Source: Phyllobacterium sp. 628
Lineage (GTDB): Bacteria; Pseudomonadota; Alphaproteobacteria; Rhizobiales; Rhizobiaceae
Assembly: GCF_014189505.1 (NCBI RefSeq)
Contig: NZ_CP050301.1
Span: forward strand, 2,115,501-2,179,500
Length of the DNA stretch: 64,000 nt
Direction: 5' to 3'
Shown: positions 8,153 to 17,611 of the stretch, one piece after another
Layout of the letters: the number at the start of each line of letters is the position of its first letter
Position numbering within the stretch: position 1 is the first letter of the stretch
Program-made: the position numbers and the translations under genes
Notes under the pieces: model-generated
Seen by the model: only the letters and a program-made list of their open reading frames with translations
Databases searched by the model: none
Told to the model about the DNA's origin: nothing

Positions 8153-10264
8153 ATGAACAAAGCCGTTATCCTCCGCACGGGCCATTCAGCCTGTCCCCAC
8201 GATTGTCCATCGACCTGCGCGCTGGATGTTGAAATTCTGGATTCCGGTCAGATCGGCCGTGTGCGCGGTGCCAAGGAAAATACCTATACAGCGGGTGTCA
8301 TCTGCGCCAAGGTTGCGCGTTATGCCGAGCGTATTCATCATCCCGACCGCTTGCTGAAGCCGCTTATTCGTGCTGGCGCGAAGGGTGAGGGCGTCTGGAA
8401 AGAGGCGAGTTGGGATGCCGCACTTGATCTTGTAGCGGAGCGGTTCCTCAAGGCTGAAGCGGATTATGGCTCGCAAAGTATCTGGCCATATATCTATGCG
8501 GGCACAATGGGCTTGGTGCAGCGTGATTCCATGCACCGTTTGCGTCACGCCAAAAAATACTCGAACCAGTTCGACAGTTTCTGCACCAATATGGCGTGGA
8601 CCGGCTTCTTTGCCGGAACCGGCAAGCTGGGCGGCGTTGATCCGCGCGAAATGGCCAAGTCGGATTGCGTGGTCATCTGGGGTACCAATGCCGCCGCTAC
8701 GCAGGTCAATGTGATGACCCATGCGGTGCGCGCCCGTAAAGAACGCGGTGCCAAGATCGTTGCCATCGACATTTATGAAAATGCAACGGTTCGCCAGGCC
8801 GATCTCGGGCTTGTGCTGAAGCCTGGAACTGATGGCGCGCTGGCTTGCGCTGTCATGCATGTACTGTTCCGCGATGGGCTGGCGGATTGGGATTATCTCA
8901 ATACCTACACTGACGATCCAGAGGGACTGGAAGCGCATCTGCGCGACAAGACGCCGGAATGGGCAGCAGCTCTGACCGGCCTGTCGGTCGCTGAAATCGA
9001 AGAATTTGCCCGCCTTGTTGGCACAACGAAGAAGACGTTCTTCCGGTTGGGCTATGGGTTTACGCGCCAGCGCAATGGCGCCGTCAATATGCACGCGGCC
9101 TTATGTATCGCAGCGGTGACCGGCGCGTGGAAACATGAGGGCGGCGGCGCGTTTCATTCCAATTCCGGTATTTTCCGCATGGACAAGCGTGAGATTGAAG
9201 GCCGGGCTTTCAGCGATCCCTCGATCCGTCATATTGACCAGTCCAAAATCGGTCTCGCGCTGACTGGTGATAAGGATACGCTTTATGGCGGCCCGCCCGT
9301 CATGGCGATGCTGGTGCAAAACACCAATCCAGCCAATGTCGCACCGCAGCAGCGCTTGATCAAACAGGGTATGCTGCGCGAGGATCTGTTCATGGTCGTG
9401 CATGAGCAGTTCATGACCGATACGGCCAAGATGGCGGATGTGGTGCTGCCCGCGACCATGTTCATGGAGCATGACGATATTTATCGGGGTGGCGGTCAGC
9501 AGCACATCGTGCTTGGGCCGAAACTAATCGATGGCCCCGGCGAAACACGACCTAACCTCTATGTTATCAATGAGTTGGCCAAACGCCTTGGTGTTGGTGA
9601 CATGCCGGGATTTGATCTCGACGCGAAGACGCTGATCGACAACATGATGACGGCAAGTAACCTGCCGGGCTACGACGTTCTCAAGGAAGCCCGCTGGCTT
9701 GACGTGCAGCCGGACTATGAAACGGCACACTACGAAAAGGGTTTCAGCTGGCCGGATGGCAAGTTCCGGTTCAAGCCGGATTGGACCGGCAGCCCTTCGC
9801 CGAACCGCCCGCCGCAATCCATGGGAACACAGGGACCGTTCGAAACCCTGCCGCAATGGCCGGACTACTGGGAAGCAATTGAAGTTGCGGATGAAAAGCA
9901 TCCGTTCCGGCTGGGAACGTCGCCAGCGCACAATTTCCTCAATTCTACCTTTGCCGAAACACCAACGTCAGTTGCCAAGGAACGTCGTCCTGAATTGCTG
10001 ATCCATCCCGAAGACGCTGCCGGTCTTGGTATCGAAGAGGACATGCGCGTTGAAATTGGCAATGAGCGCGGTGAAGTCGTAGTCCACGCGCGCCTGCACA
10101 CGGGTGTCAGGCGCGGCGTCGTAATCTCCGAAGGCCTGTTCCGCAATTCAGCTTTTGAACGCGGCGAGGGCATCAATGTCCTGACCGGATCGGACGCATC
10201 AGCACCCTATGGCGGCGCAGCATTCCATGACAGTAAAGTCTGGGTACGACCTGCGTCGAATTGA
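8153..10264 (+). CDS. Molybdopterin-dependent oxidoreductase (DMSO reductase superfamily)
   Basis: About 703 residues. The N-terminal 4Fe-4S cysteine cluster is HSACPHDCPSTCALDV with the fourth Cys in GVICAKVARY. The bis-MGD binding core follows (WGTNAAATQVNVMTH, QNTNPANVAPQ, VVLPATMFMEHDD) and the C-terminal MopB domain ends in GGAAFHDSKVWV. No twin-arginine signal is present, so it should act in the cytoplasm. Reaction unknown; homologues are annotated only as molybdopterin oxidoreductase family. Start is uncertain: ATG 8153 matches the family, but a GTG at 8123 has GAGG at good spacing. Confidence 0.9.
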   Translation: MNKAVILRTGHSACPHDCPSTCALDVEILDSGQIGRVRGAKENTYTAGVICAKVARYAERIHHPDRLLKPLIRAGAKGEGVWKEASWDAALDLVAERFLKAEADYGSQSIWPYIYAGTMGLVQRDSMHRLRHAKKYSNQFDSFCTNMAWTGFFAGTGKLGGVDPREMAKSDCVVIWGTNAAATQVNVMTHAVRARKERGAKIVAIDIYENATVRQADLGLVLKPGTDGALACAVMHVLFRDGLADWDYLNTYTDDPEGLEAHLRDKTPEWAAALTGLSVAEIEEFARLVGTTKKTFFRLGYGFTRQRNGAVNMHAALCIAAVTGAWKHEGGGAFHSNSGIFRMDKREIEGRAFSDPSIRHIDQSKIGLALTGDKDTLYGGPPVMAMLVQNTNPANVAPQQRLIKQGMLREDLFMVVHEQFMTDTAKMADVVLPATMFMEHDDIYRGGGQQHIVLGPKLIDGPGETRPNLYVINELAKRLGVGDMPGFDLDAKTLIDNMMTASNLPGYDVLKEARWLDVQPDYETAHYEKGFSWPDGKFRFKPDWTGSPSPNRPPQSMGTQGPFETLPQWPDYWEAIEVADEKHPFRLGTSPAHNFLNSTFAETPTSVAKERRPELLIHPEDAAGLGIEEDMRVEIGNERGEVVVHARLHTGVRRGVVISEGLFRNSAFERGEGINVLTGSDASAPYGGAAFHDSKVWVRPASN

Positions 10265-10287
10265 TTTACCGATTTTTCCTGATTATT

Positions 10288-10324
10288 TTGAACATACACA
10301 TTTTGAGTATCTATACATTTTGAC
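10288..10324 (+). promoter_or_regulatory. Promoter and putative operator of the toxin-antitoxin operon
   Basis: TTGAAC (10288-10293) and TATACA (10312-10317), 18 nt apart, form a plausible sigma-70 promoter. Inside it the 9-mer ACATTTTGA occurs twice, at 10298 and 10315, 17 bases apart; such spaced repeats suit autorepression by the antitoxin. Both statements are inference from sequence. Confidence 0.5.
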
Positions 10325-10344
10325 AACTGTGGTTTACAAAAACA

Positions 10345-10650
10345 ATGAAGGAATTTCTGGAAACAGAGGCGTTCACCAAATGGTTTGACGCGTTGCGGGA
10401 TCGTCGGGCGCGGGTGAGAATAGTCGAAAGATTGCGCCGGCTTTCAGGTGGCAACCCTGGAGATGTTAAGGCCGTTGGAGAAGGAGTTAGTGAGCTTCGA
10501 ATTGATTATGGATCCGGTTATCGGGTCTATTTTTGGGATTGTGGCAATATCTTAATTATTCTGCTTTGTGGCGGAGATAAAGCTACACAAGATCGAGATA
10601 TCAAAAGAGCAAAGATATTGGCGAGGGAATTCAAGGAGCACAGATCATGA
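10345..10650 (+). CDS. RelE/HigB-like toxin (phage Gp49-like addiction module killer)
   Basis: 101 residues. KWFDALRDRRARVRIVERLRRL, GVSELRIDYGSGYRVYF and the C-terminal DIKRAKILARE segment are the hallmark of the addiction-module killer (RelE/ParE superfamily) proteins. These are usually ribosome-dependent mRNA interferases. The basic residues and the RVYF strand needed for RNA cutting are present. Its last four bases overlap the start of the antitoxin (ATGA), giving toxin-first order as in higBA-type loci. Confidence 0.9.
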   Translation: MKEFLETEAFTKWFDALRDRRARVRIVERLRRLSGGNPGDVKAVGEGVSELRIDYGSGYRVYFWDCGNILIILLCGGDKATQDRDIKRAKILAREFKEHRS

Positions 10651-10952
10651 TCAAGCTGCGAAAATTTGATCCGGCGCGATATCTCGATTCCGAAAACATG
10701 ATCGAGGAATACCTGCTGGCCGCATGCGAAGGTGGAGATGCCTCTCATATAGCGCGAGTGTTGGGTGATATTGCCCGCGCACGCGGCATTGCGGAACTGG
10801 CACGCAAAACCGGACTTACACGTCAGGCGCTCTACAAAGCCTTGAGCGGGGAGGGTAATCCTGGATTGGCAACAATCACCAAGGTGGCCGACGCGTTGGG
10901 ATTAAAGCTCTCTTTGGTGCCTGCGACGCCAAAAAAGCAGGACGCCGCCTGA
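10647..10952 (+). CDS. HTH antitoxin of the addiction module
   Basis: 101 residues with a Cro/C1-type helix-turn-helix: IAELARKTGLTRQALYKAL followed by GNPGLATITKVADALGLKL, the standard antidote signature of partner proteins to Gp49-like toxins. It should neutralise the preceding toxin and repress the shared promoter. Its stop lies five bases from the stop of the convergent purN. Confidence 0.92.
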   Translation: MIKLRKFDPARYLDSENMIEEYLLAACEGGDASHIARVLGDIARARGIAELARKTGLTRQALYKALSGEGNPGLATITKVADALGLKLSLVPATPKKQDAA

Positions 10953-10957
10953 CTTCA

Positions 10958-11581
10958 TTAATCGCTGAAAACCGTCCGTCCGTCTTTCATGACCGCTTTA
11001 CCTGATGCGACCAGTGCGAGGGCGCGAGCATAGGTTTCGTGCTCCACGGACAGAACCCGCAATGCAAGAGTGTCGGCGGTATCGCCATTGAGAACCGGCA
11101 CGGCGGTCTGGGCGATAATCGGGCCTTCATCCATGCCTGCGGTCACGAAATGCACGGTACAACCATGCACGCGCACGCCGGCGTCCAATGCCTGCTCGTG
11201 GGTATGCAGGCCTTTGAAAAGCGGCAGCAATGATGGATGGATGTTGATCATCCGGCCTTCCCATGCGCCAACGAATTCAGCTGACATCAGCCGCATGTAA
11301 CCGGCAAGACAAACGATTTCAGCCTTGGCCGCTCGCAAGGCGTCAGACACCGCTGCTTCATGTGCCTGTTTGCTTGGGTATTCGCGATGTGGAATAGCGT
11401 GAGCTGCAATGCCGTGCGTTCTGGCCGTTTCCAACCCGCCAGCATCCGCCTTATTGGCAATCACGGCGACGATTTCTGCTGGATAGTCAGCCGCCCTGGC
11501 GGCCTCGATCAGCGCGGTCATGTTGGAGCCACGGCCCGAGATCAGGACCGCGACGCGCTTCTTCTGTATCCCGCTGCTCAC
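10958..11581 (-). CDS. purN: Phosphoribosylglycinamide formyltransferase (GART)
   Basis: Third step of de novo purine synthesis: formyl transfer from 10-formyl-THF to GAR. 207 residues. Phosphate loop [11 protein letters not shown], folate/active-site segment [10 protein letters not shown], catalytic Asn-His in [12 protein letters not shown], and the Asp loop [13 protein letters not shown] are all present. GTG start at 11581 overlaps the purM stop as GTGA, so it is coupled to purM. Confidence 0.97.
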   Translation of the reverse strand: MSSGIQKKRVAVLISGRGSNMTALIEAARAADYPAEIVAVIANKADAGGLETARTHGIAAHAIPHREYPSKQAHEAAVSDALRAAKAEIVCLAGYMRLMSAEFVGAWEGRMINIHPSLLPLFKGLHTHEQALDAGVRVHGCTVHFVTAGMDEGPIIAQTAVPVLNGDTADTLALRVLSVEHETYARALALVASGKAVMKDGRTVFSD

Positions 11582-12639
11582 AGCGCCAAGGTGCCGTGAT
11601 AGATAACACCCGCATCCGCACGGGCAACCATGGTGCCCAGACGCACAGCGTCTTCACCCTGTGCTTTCAACGCAGCAAGAACTGCATCCACCTGGTCCGG
11701 TGCCACAACGGCAATCATGCCGATACCGCAGTTGAATGTGCGGAGCATTTCATCGCGCTCGACACCACCAACCTTTGCCAGCCACGAGAAAACAGCCGGA
11801 ACCTTGATCGCAGACAAATCGATGCTGGCAGTCAAATCCTTCGGCAGCACGCGCGGGATATTATCAGGAAAGCCGCCGCCGGTGATATGAGCCAGCGCCT
11901 TGATCGCATTGGTTTCACGGATAGCCGCGAGCAGCTGCTTTACGTAGATGCGGGTAGGGGTAAGCAGCGCCTGTCCGAGTGTCGTACCCGGCTTGAACGG
12001 AGCGTCGGCATCCCAGCCAAGACCCGATAGTTCGACAATGCGCCGCACGAGCGAGAAGCCATTGGAATGAACACCAGAGGAAGCAAGGCCGAGAATGACA
12101 TCGCCTTCGGCAATATCGCCTGATGGCAGCAATTGGTTGCGCTCCGCCGCTCCAACAGCAAAGCCGGCGAGATCATAATCGCCATCCCGGTACATGCCAG
12201 GCATTTCGGCCGTTTCGCCACCAATCAGTGCGCATCCAGCCTGCAGGCAACCCTCAGCAATCCCCGTGACAATGGCAGCGCCCTGATCAGGATCAAGCTT
12301 GCCCGTGGCGAAGTAATCGAGGAAGAACAGTGGCTCTGCCCCTTGAACGACCAGATCGTTCACACACATGGCGACAAGATCGATACCAACCGTATCGTGA
12401 ACGCCCGCATCGATGGCAATTTTCAGCTTTGTACCGACGCCGTCATTGGCTGCAACCAGCACCGGATCCTTGAAACCGGCCGCCTTCAGATCAAACAGTC
12501 CGCCAAAACCGCCAATCTCGCCATCGGCGCCGGGGCGGCGCGTGGAGCGCACAATCGGCTTGATCTTTTCAACAAGCAGATTGCCAGCATCGATATCGAC
12601 GCCTGCCTGCGCATAGGTGAGGCCATTTTTGATCGTCAT
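11578..12639 (-). CDS. purM: Phosphoribosylformylglycinamidine cyclo-ligase (AIR synthetase)
   Basis: Closes the imidazole ring to give AIR, using ATP. 353 residues from ATG at 12639 (CGGAG upstream); the open frame further upstream is not part of the gene. Signatures: [46 protein letters not shown] and [17 protein letters not shown]. First gene of the purM-purN operon. Confidence 0.97.
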   Translation of the reverse strand: MTIKNGLTYAQAGVDIDAGNLLVEKIKPIVRSTRRPGADGEIGGFGGLFDLKAAGFKDPVLVAANDGVGTKLKIAIDAGVHDTVGIDLVAMCVNDLVVQGAEPLFFLDYFATGKLDPDQGAAIVTGIAEGCLQAGCALIGGETAEMPGMYRDGDYDLAGFAVGAAERNQLLPSGDIAEGDVILGLASSGVHSNGFSLVRRIVELSGLGWDADAPFKPGTTLGQALLTPTRIYVKQLLAAIRETNAIKALAHITGGGFPDNIPRVLPKDLTASIDLSAIKVPAVFSWLAKVGGVERDEMLRTFNCGIGMIAVVAPDQVDAVLAALKAQGEDAVRLGTMVARADAGVIYHGTLAL

Positions 12640-12857
12640 TGTATGCTCCGGATTATTGCAGGCGAAATGGCACGACTCCGCCCTTGCTGCAAGCTCTGAG
12701 TGCCGCAAGCGGCATGAAAACAGCACTTATCGACACATTGCCAGCCCCAAAGGGGTTGAGCAATGCCGCTGTTCTGTCCATGTAAGCCATGAACTGGTCA
12801 CGTGGAGGTACATTATTTCGAGGCACAAAAGGTTTTTGATAATGCATGAAGGGCGGC

Positions 12858-12978
12858 GCGTGGTTCGACAAGCTCACCATGAGGGAGCGGGAGGATTGCA
12901 GGGAGCCATATTCTGCAATCGTTGCGATTAACCTTGCAGCCAACCCAACTCCCTCATGGTGAGCTTGTCGAACCACGC
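12858..12978. repeat. Long palindromic intergenic element with 30-bp arms
   Basis: Perfect inverted repeat: arms at 12858-12887 and 12949-12978 (30 bp each, beginning GCGTGGTTCGACAAGC), separated by 61 bases. The loop holds a second inverted repeat, GATTGCAG (12894-12901) and CTGCAATC (12913-12920). No T-run follows, so it is not a simple terminator. The arm sequence resembles dispersed REP/MITE-type palindromes I associate with Rhizobiales and related genomes. It lies between divergent purM and the phosphatidyltransferase gene; only one copy is in the window. Confidence 0.8.
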
Positions 12979-13056
12979 ACCACGCGAAGTGCAAATAAGT
13001 TTAGCAAATATTGTGCAAGCGCACGATAATATGAGGAAGCGGAGGAAGCAGACCAA

Positions 13057-13605
13057 GTGACAGTTCCCAATTACATCACCATCTTCCGCTTCATCCTCGT
13101 CCCCTTCATCGTCATGGCTCTACTTTCCAATTACGTCGGCGCCGCTTTGATCGGATTCATTGTCGCCGGCGTTTCCGACGGTGTTGATGGCTATATTGCC
13201 CGGCGTTACGATCAGCGTTCGGAACTCGGCGCTTATCTTGACCCGATTGCTGACAAGCTCTTGCTGGTCACGCTGTTCGTGGTTCTGGGCTTTCTGAAGG
13301 AATTGCCGGTCTGGCTCGTTGTCATCGTCGTTTCGCGTGACATCCTCATTATAGGTGCCGTGCTTCTCTCGACCGTGATGGCCAACCCGGTGGAAATGCG
13401 TCCGCTTCTTGTCTCCAAGGCAAACACTGCCCTGCAGATATTGCTGGTGGTTTTTACACTGGCGGACATGCGGTTTGAATTTTCATTCGGCGATGGGCGA
13501 ATGATTCTGGTATGGGTGGTTGCACTATTGACCGCAGCGTCTGCGACTGCCTATCTCCTGGCGTGGACAAAACATATGGCAGGCTATGAGCAAAACCGTA
13601 AGTAA
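13057..13605 (+). CDS. CDP-alcohol phosphatidyltransferase (PgsA-like)
   Basis: 182-residue integral membrane enzyme with the family motif DGx2ARx8Gx3Dx3D, seen as DGYIARRYDQRSELGAYLDP plus IAD, near residues 45-70, and five or six hydrophobic segments. It transfers a phosphatidyl group from CDP-diacylglycerol to an alcohol acceptor, most likely glycerol-3-phosphate or phosphatidylglycerol. In Brucella-like genomes another pgsA usually follows uvrC, so this one may be a paralogue, possibly a CAP-type cardiolipin synthase. GTG start. The next gene starts 20 bases before its end. Confidence 0.88.
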   Translation: MTVPNYITIFRFILVPFIVMALLSNYVGAALIGFIVAGVSDGVDGYIARRYDQRSELGAYLDPIADKLLLVTLFVVLGFLKELPVWLVVIVVSRDILIIGAVLLSTVMANPVEMRPLLVSKANTALQILLVVFTLADMRFEFSFGDGRMILVWVVALLTAASATAYLLAWTKHMAGYEQNRK

Positions 13606-14761
13606 GACCAAGACGACGCCTCCGGCCGAACGCGACATTCATGTGGATGTTCAGGTCAACACGCTGGCGACAAGCGTGCGCCGCCAGGCTGTCTTCTGGA
13701 CCTGTGCGGTCGTGTTTTTCGCGCTGTTCCTCTACATCTTCTCGTCGATCCTACTGCCATTTGTGGCCGGACTTGTCCTTGCTTACTTTCTTGATCCCGT
13801 GGCCGACCGGCTTGAACGGCTCGGCATGTCGCGTCTGCTTGCCACCATCGTCATCCTCATCCTGTTCGTGGTGACATTTGCGATTTTGCTGATGATCCTC
13901 GTGCCCATTCTTGCCTCGCAGATGAGCGATTTCATTGCCAAACTGCCAAGTTATGTCTCGCGCCTGCAGGAATTGATCGCCAATCGGGATTCGCAATGGC
14001 TCAAGGATTTCATCGGCGTTGATGCTTCGGTCATCCGCAACAGTCTTGATTCGCTTCTGCAACAGGGTGCTGGTTTCCTGACAACCCTGCTTCAATCGAT
14101 CTGGAGTTCCGGTAAAACGTTGATCGATGTCGCGGCACTCTTCGTGGTCACCCCCGTTGTGGCGTTCTATATGCTGCTCGACTGGGACCGCATGGTCAAA
14201 AGCATCGACAATCTGACCCCGCGCGACCATGTTCAGACTGTTCGCGATATTGCCAATGACATGAACAAGGCCATTGCCGGTTTCGTGCGCGGGCAGGGCA
14301 CTGTCTGCCTGCTGCTCGGAATGATCTATGCAGTGGGCCTCACCATCGTTGGCCTCAATTTCGGGCTTTTGATCGGCCTTTTCGCCGGGCTTATCAGCTT
14401 CATTCCCTATGTAGGGTCACTGGTTGGACTGGTCCTCGCACTCGGCGTGGCCCTGGTGCAGTTCTGGCCGGATTACGTTTACGTTGGAGCAGTCGCGATT
14501 GTGTTCTTTATCGGTCAGTTCTTCGAAGGCAATATTCTTCAGCCCAAACTCGTTGGCTCTTCGGTTGGTTTGCATCCGGTATGGCTGATGTTCGCTCTCT
14601 TTGCGTTTGGCTCGCTGCTGGGTTTCACGGGTATGCTGATTGCCGTACCGACCGCAGCGGCAATGGGTGTGCTCGTGCGCTTTGTCATCAGCCGCTACCG
14701 GCAATCCCCGCTCTACACAGGGGATTATCCCAAAAGCGAGCAGCCAAAAGAAATTCGGTGA
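13586..14761 (+). CDS. AI-2E family transporter (PerM-like permease)
   Basis: 391 residues, about eight transmembrane helices. The typical order is visible: two N-terminal helices (FWTCAVVFFALFLYIFSSIL), the amphipathic cytosolic/periplasmic stretch (SYVSRLQELIANRD), then the helical block GLLIGLFAGLISFIPYVGS and the conserved EGNILQPKLVGSSVGLHPVW. Function is commonly listed as permease of unknown substrate. Starts inside the end of the phosphatidyltransferase gene and is probably co-expressed with it and with hdaA. Confidence 0.88.
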   Translation: MSKTVSKTKTTPPAERDIHVDVQVNTLATSVRRQAVFWTCAVVFFALFLYIFSSILLPFVAGLVLAYFLDPVADRLERLGMSRLLATIVILILFVVTFAILLMILVPILASQMSDFIAKLPSYVSRLQELIANRDSQWLKDFIGVDASVIRNSLDSLLQQGAGFLTTLLQSIWSSGKTLIDVAALFVVTPVVAFYMLLDWDRMVKSIDNLTPRDHVQTVRDIANDMNKAIAGFVRGQGTVCLLLGMIYAVGLTIVGLNFGLLIGLFAGLISFIPYVGSLVGLVLALGVALVQFWPDYVYVGAVAIVFFIGQFFEGNILQPKLVGSSVGLHPVWLMFALFAFGSLLGFTGMLIAVPTAAAMGVLVRFVISRYRQSPLYTGDYPKSEQPKEIR

Positions 14762-14795
14762 CATCCCGGTTGGATTGACTGTATTTCACTGATCC

Positions 14796-15488
14796 ATGAC
14801 CGATACCAGCACACCGCGACAATTGCCGCTCGATCTTGGCCATGAGCCGGGTTATTCGCGCGACGATCTGATTGTCTCCGCGTCCAATATGGCCGCTGTG
14901 GACATTGTTGATCGCTGGCCGAGCTGGATTTCGCCTGTGGTTATTCTTGCTGGCCCGACCGGATCGGGAAAGACCCATCTTGCCGCTGTCTGGAAGGCCG
15001 AATCAGGCGCTACCGTGCTTGATTCGAGCAATATTGCCACCGCATCGGGAACCAATGGCCCTTTCCTCATTGATGATATCGGCGATGGCCCGATTGATGA
15101 GGCCGGTTTGTTTCATTTGATCAATACGGTCCGCCAGAATGGATCGAGCCTTTTGATGACGTCCCGCCGCTGGCCAGCCAATTGGCCCGTAAGGCTTCCG
15201 GATTTGGCCTCACGCCTCAAAGCGGCGACTACGGTGGAGATTGGTGAGCCAGACGATATTCTGCTGTCAGGCGTGCTCTATAAGCTTTTTGCAGACCGGC
15301 AGGTCGCCGTAGAGCCCAATGTTATCAGCTTTCTGGTCAGTCACATTGAGCGTTCTCTTTCCACAGCCAATCGCATTGTCGACAAGCTTGACCGTGCGGC
15401 ACTTGAGAAAAAGTCAAAGATTACCCGTGCGCTTGCTGCAAGCATTGTCACGGCTGTCGACGAGGGGCAGGCGGCTTTCGATCTTTAG
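14796..15488 (+). CDS. hdaA: DnaA regulatory inactivator Hda-like protein (HdaA)
   Basis: 230-residue AAA+ relative of DnaA. The N-terminal QLPLDL at residue 9 fits the QLxLDL beta-clamp-binding motif; Walker A is GPTGSGKTHLA near residue 53; the Walker B-like acidic motif is FLIDDIGDG; the C-terminal lid has HIERSLSTANRIVDKLD. The protein lacks the DnaA domain IV for DNA binding. In Caulobacter, HdaA stimulates ATP hydrolysis of DnaA at the replisome and limits re-initiation; the same role is expected here. Confidence 0.9.
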   Translation: MTDTSTPRQLPLDLGHEPGYSRDDLIVSASNMAAVDIVDRWPSWISPVVILAGPTGSGKTHLAAVWKAESGATVLDSSNIATASGTNGPFLIDDIGDGPIDEAGLFHLINTVRQNGSSLLMTSRRWPANWPVRLPDLASRLKAATTVEIGEPDDILLSGVLYKLFADRQVAVEPNVISFLVSHIERSLSTANRIVDKLDRAALEKKSKITRALAASIVTAVDEGQAAFDL

Positions 15489-15616
15489 GCAAGTCCGTTC
15501 CCAGACAAGCGTTTGCCTGCGACAGCATGTCCTTCTCTGTTTTTTCTTCTGTTTTTATCAATTTATAGCTTGCTTCTCGGCGCGGGAAACTCTAGTCAGG
15601 CAACCGTTGAACATGA

Positions 15617-15693
<77 letters not shown>

Positions 15694-15767
15694 TTTCAAC
15701 GATGATGCTGCTGGTACTGAACCGAAGCCTGTAATATATCGGGATTTCAGACAAAGGGATTTCTTCT

Positions 15768-16073
15768 ATGGCAGCACGAATTTATCGCCCCGCAAAAACC
15801 GCTATGCAGTCAGGCAAGGCTCAGGCCGAAGCTTGGACGCTGGAATTCGAGCCGGAATCGCCGCGTAAGGTCGAACCGCTGATGGGCTATACGTCATCGC
15901 GCGACATGAAGAGCCAGATTCACCTGTCCTTTGAAACGAAGGAAGAGGCGATCGCTTACGCGCAGAAGAACGGCATTGCCTATTCGGTGCAAGAGCCCAA
16001 GGAAATACGGCGCCGCGTGGTTTCCTATTCGGAAAACTTCCGTTTTGACCGCAAGCAGCCTTGGACTCATTGA
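15768..16073 (+). CDS. NADH dehydrogenase complex I NDUFS4-like (ETC complex I) subunit
   Basis: 101 residues. The N-terminal ARIYRPAKTAMQSGKAQ, the WTLEFEP strand, GYTSSRDMKSQIHLSF and the terminal SENFRFDRKQPWTH are diagnostic of the alphaproteobacterial homologue of the 18-kDa mitochondrial complex I subunit NDUFS4. It is an accessory subunit on the peripheral arm of the NADH:quinone oxidoreductase. It stands alone between two tRNA genes, away from a nuo operon, which is normal for this family. Confidence 0.95.
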   Translation: MAARIYRPAKTAMQSGKAQAEAWTLEFEPESPRKVEPLMGYTSSRDMKSQIHLSFETKEEAIAYAQKNGIAYSVQEPKEIRRRVVSYSENFRFDRKQPWTH

Positions 16074-16129
16074 ATATTTGCAGTTTGTTTGGATTTTCCG
16101 GCGATATTGTCGTCGCCGGTCAACATGCT

Positions 16130-16206
16130 GGTCCCGTAGCTCAGCTGGATAGAGCACCGGCCTTCTAAGCCGACGGTCACTGGTTCGAATCCAGTCGGGA
16201 TCGCCA
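16130..16206 (+). tRNA. tRNA-Arg (anticodon TCT)
   Basis: 77-nt cloverleaf with encoded CCA. Acceptor GGTCCCG pairs with CGGGATC (one G-T); loop CTTCTAA gives TCT; T arm GGTTCGAATCC. Accessory genes begin immediately downstream, so this is a likely integration hotspot, although I found no second copy of its 3' end. Confidence 0.95.
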
Positions 16207-16281
16207 TACTTTCAAATATATCCTCGTCCACCTGATTATGTGCTTCGAGAAACCGCGTAATCTCCAAGTCACGCCTACCGT

Positions 16282-16474
16282 TCCCTGATTTAAAAATACC
16301 TCAAGTCTTGATCATGCGGCGCGAAGAGGCACGAAGCTGGTCCTGCCGGTATCGACAAGTTTTGGTCGTGCTTGGGCTTTCGATGATGCAGTCCAATGGG
16401 GATGGCCGCTGGTATCCACGTTCACGCGTAGAAAGATATGGGATTTGCAATCGGCTCAGAGCTCGCTCGGCAGC
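16282..16474 (-). pseudogene. Relic of the 3' end of a Hint-domain protein gene
   Basis: The minus strand encodes about 50 residues homologous to the C-terminus of the Hint protein at 18170-19888, both ending SFVPLRAA and stop (stop here at 16312-16314). Most positions match, but a Trp codon has become TGA (16456-16458), and nothing upstream resembles the rest of the gene. The similarity continues past the stop to about 16282. It is a dead fragment in the same orientation as the intact gene, left by duplication or replacement. Confidence 0.85.
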
Positions 16475-16759
16475 TTGGCTAGGTAGGGCAGTTAACTGCG
16501 ATGTCCCTAGTTGATTGCTAGAATAAAATACTAAAAAGCTTTGTTACAAGAATTTTGACTGCTGTCGCAGCTCCTTCGTCTCGAAGCTTTTTAGCGACCC
16601 ACCGCAAGGCTGGTAGCAACGTCATTTTCAAAAGTTTCTCGTTAACGTGTTCTGCACTCATCAACAATTTGCCTGCTTCCAATTCGGCAAGCCTGCGTTC
16701 TCCTTCGGGTTCAGCGCGTAGCTCATTATTTTCTCGAAGAATATCAATCGTTTTGCTTA

Positions 16760-17608
16760 GGACGTGTTGACAAAGAGGGTTTTCAAATCACGTAGGTTTT
16801 GATTCAAGGTAGCTTTCACGGAGGTTATCTTGATCCGAGGTTTGATGAGCGATGAGGAATGGGCCTGCCTGGAACCATTTGTGATTGAACGAGGCGCTCG
16901 CAGTGGGCGACGACCAAGAGATCACCGGCTTGTTCTGGATGGGGTATTTTGGATCGCACGGACAGGTGTCGCTTGGCGCGACTTGCATGAACACTTTGGC
17001 AAATGGTCATCAGTTTACCGCCAGTTCCGGCGCTGGACACTGTCGGGCTTGTGGGATGTGCTGCTTGAGGCCTTTAACGAAAGTGGTGACGGTAATCCCA
17101 GCCTGCAAATGATCGACAGCACAATCATCCGGGCACATCATTGTTCAGCCGGCGCTAAAGGGGGACTCCGCGTCAGGGTCTTGGCCGCTCAAAAGGTGGC
17201 TTTACGACCAAAATCCATCTCCGTATCAATGCGATGGGCCTGCCCATAGCCTTCACACTGACTAGCGGAGAAGTCTCGGACTTCAAGGGATACATGCCCG
17301 TTATGGACGCCGACGGACCCGCGCCAAAGGTGCTACTGGCTGACAAGGGTTACGATGCCGATTTTATTCGTCAGGACATGGAAAAGCGCGGTGGTATCGC
17401 CTTGGTGCCGACCAAACGCAACAGGCTCGTCCAGCTTCCCATCGATACCGCTATCTATGCCCTGCGCAACATGGTCGAACGTTGCTTCAACAAGTTGAAA
17501 AACGCTCGAAGGCTTGCAACCCGATACGACAAAACCGCCGACAGTTATCTCGGCTTCGTCCACATCGTCTCAATCCGCCTGTGGATGCGCCACTTTGTCA
17601 ACGCCTCC
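16760..17608 (+). mobile_element. IS5-family insertion sequence, IS427-like group
   Basis: 849 bp with imperfect 16-bp terminal inverted repeats: GGACGTGTTGACAAAG (16760-16775) and CTTTGTCAACGCCTCC (17593-17608), flanked by TA on both sides (16758-16759, 17609-17610) as the target duplication. It carries a two-frame DDE transposase. Interrupts the gene at 16518-18046. Apparently complete. Confidence 0.92.
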
Positions 17609-17611
17609 TAG
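16830..17611 (+). CDS. IS5-family (IS427-like) transposase, two ORFs joined by -1 frameshift
   Basis: First ORF from TTG at 16830 (GGAGG 5 nt upstream; an ATG follows at 16845) to 17249; second ORF in the -1 frame, running to 17611. The run AAAGGGGG at 17157-17164 is the likely slippery site: slipping there joins SAGAKGG to TPRQGLGRSKGGFTTK, the usual family sequence. DDE residues: Asp in MIDSTIIRAHH, Asp in LADKGYDAD, Glu in RNMVERCFNKLKN. Both ORFs look intact, so the element may be active. Confidence 0.9.

Noticed and set aside
16098..16119. Inverted repeat CCGGCGA / TCGCCGG after the NDUFS4-like gene as terminator
   Set aside because: No T-run on the plus strand; only a 7-bp stem with an 8-base loop.
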